Source: an uncultured Porphyromonadaceae bacterium
GTDB lineage: Bacteria; Bacteroidota; Bacteroidia; Bacteroidales; Muribaculaceae
Direction: 5' to 3'
NCBI GenBank assembly: GCA_947643165.1
Contig: CANRVB010000022.1
Coordinates: 1-37,193 of the forward strand
DNA: 37,193 bases
Positions 31,877-37,193 of this stretch are shown here, one piece after another. The stretch's first letter is position 1. Every line of letters starts with the position of its first letter. The position numbers and the translations under genes were made by a program. The notes under the pieces are model-generated. The model had not been told where the DNA came from. It made no database searches and saw nothing but the letters and a program-made list of their open reading frames with translations.

Positions 31877-34800
31877 TTAGACTGATGGAAGCTCCCTGAT
31901 GGAATTAAGTATGTCTACAGCTGTATTTACGGTCGGCACATTTGCGATGGCAAAACTGCGCCGGCCGTCTTTTTCGCGTATCTTGATGCGCCGTGGATTG
32001 TCTGTGAGATACTTGAGTATGCGTCCGAATGCAGTGCTGCGGTAATATGCCTTGTTGCTTTCGTCTACAAAGTGTATGAACATAGTGTTCTGCTTCAGTA
32101 CCACCTTCTCTATTCCGAGAGAACGGGCCAGGCGGCGCAGACGTGGTATTCGCAATAGTTCGGCAGTGACCTCGGGTATTTTGCCGAAACGGTCTGTAAG
32201 ACGGTCGGCGAATGCTTTTAGATCAGCTTCGCGTTCTATGGAGTCAAGCTCCCTGTACAACGATATGCGCTCGCTTGCCTGAGGCACATATTCGGGCGGT
32301 AGAAGCAGTTCCATATCGCTCTCTATGGTGCAGTCGGCCACAAATTCTTCCTCTCCGTCGGCCGATGCCGCCACATTGCCCTGTTCTGCGAGATCTGCAA
32401 ATTCTTCGTTGCGGAGTTCGGTCACGGCTTCCTTCAGGATCTTCTGGTATGTCTCGAAGCCGAGATCCGCTATAAATCCGCTCTGTTCGGCACCGAGCAG
32501 GTTGCCCGCACCGCGTATGTCGAGATCCTGCATAGCTATGTGTATGCCGCTTCCGAGTTCGCTGAAGCTCTCTATGGCCTGAAGCCTGCGGCGTGCGGTA
32601 GGACTCAGTGGAAGTCCGGGTGGCACAAGAAGGTAGCAGAACGCCTTGCGGTCGCTTCGCCCCACACGTCCGCGGAGCTGATGAAGCTCGCTGAGACCGA
32701 AGTTCTGGGCGTTGTTGACAATTATGGTATTGACATTCGGCATATCGATGCCGCTCTCTATTATGGTGGTTGAGAGCAGTATGTCGTAATCGTGATGTGC
32801 GAAATCTACAATTGTCTTCTCGAGGGTTTCCGGAGGCATCTGTCCGTGTCCGACGATGGTTCTGGCATCGGGAACAAGACGTTTTACACGTGCCTCCAGA
32901 TCGTGCAGACCCTCTATGCGTGGATTTACTATGAACACTTGCCCGCCTCTGGCCATCTCGAAGTTGATAGCCTCGAGCAGCACATCATCGCTCAGATTGC
33001 TGACCGATGTGAGTATGGGGTGACGGTTTGGTGGCGGTGTGTTTATGGAGCTGAGATCGCGGGCCCCCATAAGCGAGAACTGCAGGGTTCGGGGTATGGG
33101 CGTGGCGCTCATAGTGAGGGTGTCGACATTTGTGCGGATCTGTTTGAGGCGCTCCTTTACGGCAACTCCGAATTTCTGTTCTTCATCGACGATGAGCAGT
33201 CCCAGATCCTTGAATGTCACGCTTTTCCCTATGAGTTTGTGAGTGCCGATAAGTATGTCGATCTTTCCATCGGCAAGATCGGCCAGAATCTGGCGGGTTT
33301 CTTTGGCTGTGCGTGCCCTGGAGAGATAGTCCACACGTACCGGGAAATCAGCGAGTCGCTTGCTGAATGTCTGGTAGTGCTGGAAAGCGAGTACGGTTGT
33401 TGGCACGAGTACAGCGGTCTGCTTGCCGTCGGTGGCGGCTTTGAATGCGGCACGGATGGCAATCTCCGTTTTGCCGAAGCCTACGTCACCGCATATCAGT
33501 CGGTCCATAGGTCTGTCACTCTCCATGTCTGCCTTGACTGCCTGTGTCGCGGTGAGCTGATCGGGAGTGTCCTCATATATGAATGATGCCTCGAGTTCGT
33601 GCTGGAGATAACTGTCGGGTGGGAACGGATGGCCCTTCTGCTCACGTCGGGCTGCATACAGCATTATGAGATCGCGGGCTATATCTTTGAGCTTGGCCTT
33701 GGTGCGGTCTTTCACTTTCTGCCACGCTCCCGTACCGAGCTTGTTGATCTTTGGCGGTACCCCCTCTTTGCCACGGTATTTGGCGAGCTTATGGAGGGAG
33801 TGTATGGAGACAAAGATCATGTCATCGTTGGCATAGAGAAGCTTGATCATCTCCTGGGTACGTCCGTTGACCTGTGTGCGGTAGAGCCCGGCAAACCGTC
33901 CTACGCCGTGGTCGGAGTGGACTATGAAGTCGCCTGGCTCTATGGCTGCAAGTTCCTTGAGCGACATGGCGAGTTTGCCGCTTCGAGTGCGGTCGCTTTT
34001 GAAATTGTACTTGTGGAAACGGTCAAATATCTGATGGTCAGTGAATACGCAGATCTTTTTGCCGGGATCTGCAAAACCCTCATGCAGAGTCGCTATGACC
34101 GGAGTGAATGTGATGTTGTCACCACGGTCAGCGAAAATGGTCCGTAGGCGTTGTTCCTGACTCTCGCTGTCGCTTAATATGTAGATTTTGCAGCCTTCAT
34201 CAAGTTGCGACTTGAAAGAAGATGCTATGAGGTCGAAATTCTTGTGATAGATAGCTTGCGGCGTGCAGGCGAAGTCGATGACCGGAGCGGACGGACGCTT
34301 CACCGGAGGTCTGGCTGCCGAGAAGTGGATATGTCGTCGCTGATGCCAGTCTGAGTCGAAACTGTCCGCGTCAACGACATTTTGCATTGCCTGTGGGTCT
34401 CCCTCCTCAGCTATGAGCGAGCTTTCTGAAAACGTCTCGGCTGCTACTGCACGTATGCGTGATAGTGTGAAGTCATCATCGCGTGAGGCGATTAGGGATG
34501 CCGGCGGAAGAAATTTGAGCAAGCTGTTGCCATCCTTGCTGTTGGATACATTGGCGCTCACCGAAATCTCGTTGAGGCGCGACTCCGACAACTGTGTCTC
34601 TATATCGAAAGTACGTATTGAATCTATCTCATCGCCGAAAAAGTCGAGTCTCACCGGCAGCTCGAGACTGTAACCGAAAATATCGAGTATCGATCCGCGT
34701 ACTGCAAAATGGCCCGGTTCGTATACGTAGTCCTCTTCCTTGAAGCCCATTTCACGCAGCCGGTGTATGGTTTCTGTCATGTTGCACTGTTTGCCGGCAA

Positions 34801-35266
34801 CAAGACGGAGCATGGAATTCTCGACCATATCGGGTGCGGCCACCTTTTCGGCAAGCGCCTCCGGATATGATACTATGAACCGCAGTGCCGGATCGGCCGA
34901 AGCTATGCGGGCAAGTGTTTCTGTACGCAGAATCTGTTGCGGCGGATCAGGTTGTCCATACTTGATGTCACGCTTGTAGCCGCTCGGCATTATAGCGACT
35001 GCATTATCGCCGGCTATGCGCGATAGATCATGAAACAGATATCCGGCATCGTCGAGACTGTCGCCTACAACGAGCAGCGGAGCGCCATCCGGACACTTGA
35101 TTGCCGACAGTGCCATTGCGGCCGATGATCCGGCCAAACCGTAAAGATATATGTTCGCGTCGGAACTATCGGCTACTGCCGATGAGATAGCTTTGCCACG
35201 TGCTCCCTTGACAAAAGATTGAGCAAGAGAGCCTAAAGTGACTTCTGAAACATCTTTTGCTGCCAT
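31877..35266 (-). CDS. mfd: Transcription-repair coupling factor
   Basis: An 1129-residue DNA translocase that frees stalled RNA polymerase and recruits UvrA. Domains in order: UvrB-like domains (about 35-300; G-S-I-L-D-I-F marks the UvrB homology), a spacer, the RNA-polymerase-interacting CarD-like domain (about 443-500; [16 protein letters not shown]), the helicase core with Walker A G-D-V-G-F-G-K-T at 593-600 and D-E-E-Q at 694-697, [15 protein letters not shown], and the C-terminal TRCF domain. The length is usual. It starts 18 bases after the ctpA-type gene stop and is probably co-transcribed with it. Confidence 0.97.
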   Translation of the reverse strand: MAAKDVSEVTLGSLAQSFVKGARGKAISSAVADSSDANIYLYGLAGSSAAMALSAIKCPDGAPLLVVGDSLDDAGYLFHDLSRIAGDNAVAIMPSGYKRDIKYGQPDPPQQILRTETLARIASADPALRFIVSYPEALAEKVAAPDMVENSMLRLVAGKQCNMTETIHRLREMGFKEEDYVYEPGHFAVRGSILDIFGYSLELPVRLDFFGDEIDSIRTFDIETQLSESRLNEISVSANVSNSKDGNSLLKFLPPASLIASRDDDFTLSRIRAVAAETFSESSLIAEEGDPQAMQNVVDADSFDSDWHQRRHIHFSAARPPVKRPSAPVIDFACTPQAIYHKNFDLIASSFKSQLDEGCKIYILSDSESQEQRLRTIFADRGDNITFTPVIATLHEGFADPGKKICVFTDHQIFDRFHKYNFKSDRTRSGKLAMSLKELAAIEPGDFIVHSDHGVGRFAGLYRTQVNGRTQEMIKLLYANDDMIFVSIHSLHKLAKYRGKEGVPPKINKLGTGAWQKVKDRTKAKLKDIARDLIMLYAARREQKGHPFPPDSYLQHELEASFIYEDTPDQLTATQAVKADMESDRPMDRLICGDVGFGKTEIAIRAAFKAATDGKQTAVLVPTTVLAFQHYQTFSKRLADFPVRVDYLSRARTAKETRQILADLADGKIDILIGTHKLIGKSVTFKDLGLLIVDEEQKFGVAVKERLKQIRTNVDTLTMSATPIPRTLQFSLMGARDLSSINTPPPNRHPILTSVSNLSDDVLLEAINFEMARGGQVFIVNPRIEGLHDLEARVKRLVPDARTIVGHGQMPPETLEKTIVDFAHHDYDILLSTTIIESGIDMPNVNTIIVNNAQNFGLSELHQLRGRVGRSDRKAFCYLLVPPGLPLSPTARRRLQAIESFSELGSGIHIAMQDLDIRGAGNLLGAEQSGFIADLGFETYQKILKEAVTELRNEEFADLAEQGNVAASADGEEEFVADCTIESDMELLLPPEYVPQASERISLYRELDSIEREADLKAFADRLTDRFGKIPEVTAELLRIPRLRRLARSLGIEKVVLKQNTMFIHFVDESNKAYYRSTAFGRILKYLTDNPRRIKIREKDGRRSFAIANVPTVNTAVDILNSIRELPSV

Positions 35267-35284
35267 AATCAGCCGGGATGAGGG

Positions 35285-36958
35285 TTATTGTGCGGGGGTG
35301 AGCAGAGCCTTGTAGCGGGTGGGGTCGTTGATGACTGCGGCGGCACTGTCCAAGCCTGGATCCTGTCGCAGTGAGTTGGCGACCTCGCCTTTTGTGTAAT
35401 AGTACAGGCCCACTATCTCGCGGGCGAGATACGGCTCTATTGAACTGCGGTGAGTGTCAAGATCCTTGGCGAGTGATCGCTTGAGCAGCCCTTCGAGCTT
35501 TGTGAACTCTGCATTGACCGAGTCGTTGTCATAGCCCTCGTTCTTGGCCGCCTCGCGGAGATTTGAGAGCATCTGCTCGCACACCTTGTCGTATTCAAAC
35601 TTGTCGGGATCGATAAATGCCTTGAAATCCTCGTATATGTCATCGGTGATGACAAAACTGTCGGCTGGGGCTATCGTGGGGTGTGTGGCTGCATATTTGA
35701 TGGCGAAATCAGCGGCCCAATTATCGCGTACTATATTGTAGGTGATACGGTTGATCTCGGGATAAGTGACGTTTACATCGGGTATTATGCCTCCGCCATC
35801 GCGGACCTTACGGCCGTTGGCGGTAGTGAATTCGTGTGTCAGGCTGTCGGGTATGCGTCCTACCGAGCCGTCGGGATTGCGGTGGGAGTAGTCTATTGCC
35901 TGTATGAGTCGTCCGCTCGGTATGTAATACTTTGCGGTGGTCACCTTCAGCATACCGTCGTATGGCATCTGTAATGTGGTTTGTACTAAGCCTTTACCGA
36001 ACGACCGGGATCCTATTATAACGGCCCTGTCAAGATCTTGCAACGCACCGGCTGTTATCTCGGAAGAGCTTGCCGAACCGCCGTCGATCAGCACTACAAG
36101 AGGCATATCGGGGCTGACTATGGGGCGGGAGGTGGTTTTGTAGATTTTTTCGTTCAGGACACCCTTGCCGCGTGTGCGGAGCACCTCAGTGCCCTTTGGG
36201 ACGAAGTATCCTACGATCTTTATGGCATCTTCGAGCAGGCCTCCGGTATTTCCGCGCAGGTCAAGAACCAATCCGCGCAGGTTCTTGTCGGCAGTAAGGT
36301 CGAGCAGAGCGGCTTTAACCTCATCGGCCGACTTCTCAGTGAACTGAGTAAGAGCGATATAGCCTATGTTGTTGTCGCGCATGCCATAGTAAGGAACGGC
36401 GGGGAGGGCGATCTTCTTGCGTTCGAGTTCGAAATCGAGTATCGAATCCTGAACGTAAGGGCGTATGACAGAGAGATTTAGCTTTGATCCTGGTGTGCCT
36501 TTCAGGCGCTCGCTGACCTTATCGCTGGAGAGATTGGTGACAGAGTCGCCATCAATCGTGACGATCAGGTCGCCGGCACGTAGGCCTGCGATAGCGGCCG
36601 GTGTGCCTTCCTGAGGCCCGGCTATGATAGTGCCACGTGGGGTTTTGCGGATGAAAGATCCGATGCCGCCATACTCGCCGCTTGTCATGGAACGGAAGCT
36701 TTCCTGCTCTTGCCGAGGCATATACTCGGTGTAAGGATCGAGTTCGTTGAGCATGGCTGCGATGGCCGTGTTGATGGCTTTCTCAATGTCGATCGAATCT
36801 ACATAGTTGATCTGCATCTGCTTGACGACCTCGTTGAAGATCTCAAGGTTGCGGGAGACGTCAACTTTTCTGGAGCGGGTGGCTCCATCGCCGGGCAAAG
36901 CGGCGGAAGCTGCCAGCAAAGCAGTCACAGCGTATATAAAAAATCTTTTCATCTGCAT
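35285..36958 (-). CDS. S41 family C-terminal processing peptidase
   Basis: A 557-residue periplasmic serine protease of the CtpA/Prc type. Residues 1-26 are a signal peptide (ATGs at 36958 and 36952 are both possible). A PDZ domain lies at about 95-170 (Y-G-G-I-G, L-R-A-G-D-L-I-V-T-I-D-G). The S41 core follows: L-D-L-R-G-N-T-G-G, G-G-S-A-S-S-S-E at 293-300 holding the catalytic Ser, and S-F-G-K322-G-L-V-Q with the catalytic Lys. The last 150 residues form a helical extension typical of Bacteroidota members. It is the first gene of a pair with mfd. Confidence 0.94.
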   Translation of the reverse strand: MQMKRFFIYAVTALLAASAALPGDGATRSRKVDVSRNLEIFNEVVKQMQINYVDSIDIEKAINTAIAAMLNELDPYTEYMPRQEQESFRSMTSGEYGGIGSFIRKTPRGTIIAGPQEGTPAAIAGLRAGDLIVTIDGDSVTNLSSDKVSERLKGTPGSKLNLSVIRPYVQDSILDFELERKKIALPAVPYYGMRDNNIGYIALTQFTEKSADEVKAALLDLTADKNLRGLVLDLRGNTGGLLEDAIKIVGYFVPKGTEVLRTRGKGVLNEKIYKTTSRPIVSPDMPLVVLIDGGSASSSEITAGALQDLDRAVIIGSRSFGKGLVQTTLQMPYDGMLKVTTAKYYIPSGRLIQAIDYSHRNPDGSVGRIPDSLTHEFTTANGRKVRDGGGIIPDVNVTYPEINRITYNIVRDNWAADFAIKYAATHPTIAPADSFVITDDIYEDFKAFIDPDKFEYDKVCEQMLSNLREAAKNEGYDNDSVNAEFTKLEGLLKRSLAKDLDTHRSSIEPYLAREIVGLYYYTKGEVANSLRQDPGLDSAAAVINDPTRYKALLTPAQ

Positions 36959-36974
36959 TAAAAGACAAACATTT

Positions 36975-36996
36975 AGGCTAAGAAAATAATTAGCCT
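36975..36996. repeat. Inverted repeat in the leader of the ctpA-type gene
   Basis: AGGCTAA (36975-36981) and TTAGCCT (36990-36996) form a perfect 7-bp inverted repeat with an 8-base A-rich loop, 17 bases upstream of the start codon. It could be an RNA hairpin in the leader or a protein-binding operator. Confidence 0.5.
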
Positions 36997-37075
36997 GCTA
37001 AATTACATATTTATATAACACCAAACCCACAATAAATGTCAAAAATAAAATGAATAAAAATTTTTGCGGAAAAAT

Positions 37076-37107
37076 TTTGCACAATTCAAAATAATGGTGT
37101 ATCTTTG
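37076..37107 (+). promoter_or_regulatory. Promoter of the tRNA-Asn gene
   Basis: TTTG (37076-37079), 20 bases, TATCTTTG (37100-37107): full consensus. A leader of about 30 nt precedes the tRNA. Confidence 0.75.
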
Positions 37108-37143
37108 CACCGCAAATCTCCGAGAGAGGGGGTTGAGAAATCT

Positions 37144-37193
37144 GCTTCAGTAGCTCAGTTGGTTAGAGCACCTGACTGTTAATCAGGGGGTCG
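37144..37193 (+). tRNA. tRNA-Asn(GTT), cut by the window end
   Basis: The first 50 bases are present. The acceptor arm is GCTTCAG, the D arm GCTC...GAGC with GG in the loop, and the anticodon arm CCTGA-CTGTTAA-TCAGG, giving anticodon GTT for asparagine. The T arm and 3' acceptor strand lie beyond the window. Confidence 0.93.

Noticed and set aside
32792-34147. Long plus-strand open frames inside mfd
   Set aside because: Antisense shadows of a clearly recognised gene, with no motif, signal or initiation context.

Overview
The window looks like chromosomal DNA of an anaerobic gut Bacteroidales bacterium, most likely of the Muribaculaceae type. The evidence is the Bacteroidota promoter form (TTTG, 19-21 nt, TAnnTTTG) seen upstream of many genes, lipoproteins with an SC-K-D-Y-D-D-D type N-terminus, a PF14905-type outer-membrane barrel protein, DUF4919, type I QueF, roughly balanced GC and almost no Shine-Dalgarno sequences. 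I see no insertion sequence, phage gene, CRISPR array or rRNA. The genus is inference.

Layout. 1-3.4 kb: one large surface lipoprotein with strongly biased codon use, closed by two tandem terminators. 3.4-3.65 kb: three tandem palindromic repeats; two of them carry a complete promoter, and the last points into an alkaline phosphatase gene. 3.7-6.2 kb: alkaline phosphatase and a convergent phosphate-selective-type porin. 6.3-8.6 kb: a PagL-like outer-membrane enzyme overlapped by the end of an uncharacterised lipoprotein gene. 8.7-15.6 kb: gpmI, a large outer-membrane barrel protein and dnaG, all on the minus strand. 15.8-18.2 kb: a beta-helix protein with a C-terminal PDZ-like domain. 18.2-18.66 kb: a 446-bp spacer with a candidate minus-strand small RNA. 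18.66-22.1 kb: an MsbA-type ABC exporter, a secreted alpha/beta hydrolase and thioredoxin. 22.3-24.0 kb: an AspT/YidE-type transporter with two RCK_C domains. 24.1-29.3 kb: a minus-strand operon of rel (ppGpp), a pgpH-like HD phosphodiesterase (c-di-AMP) and a DUF4919 gene. 29.4-31.8 kb: a plus-strand operon of a MalY/PatB aminotransferase, a glucosaminidase and queF. 31.9-37.0 kb: a minus-strand pair, ctpA-type protease then mfd. The end holds the first part of tRNA-Asn with its promoter.

How the parts may work together. Alkaline phosphatase would free phosphate in the periplasm and the porin would admit anions. Rel and the PgpH-like protein would couple two nucleotide second messengers in one transcript, and the neighbouring transporter carries RCK_C domains of a type that binds c-di-AMP in other proteins. 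Most other genes are ordinary core genes. The least explained items are the promoter-bearing palindromes at 3428-3645, whose stems show compensating base changes, and the possible small RNA at 18225-18394.
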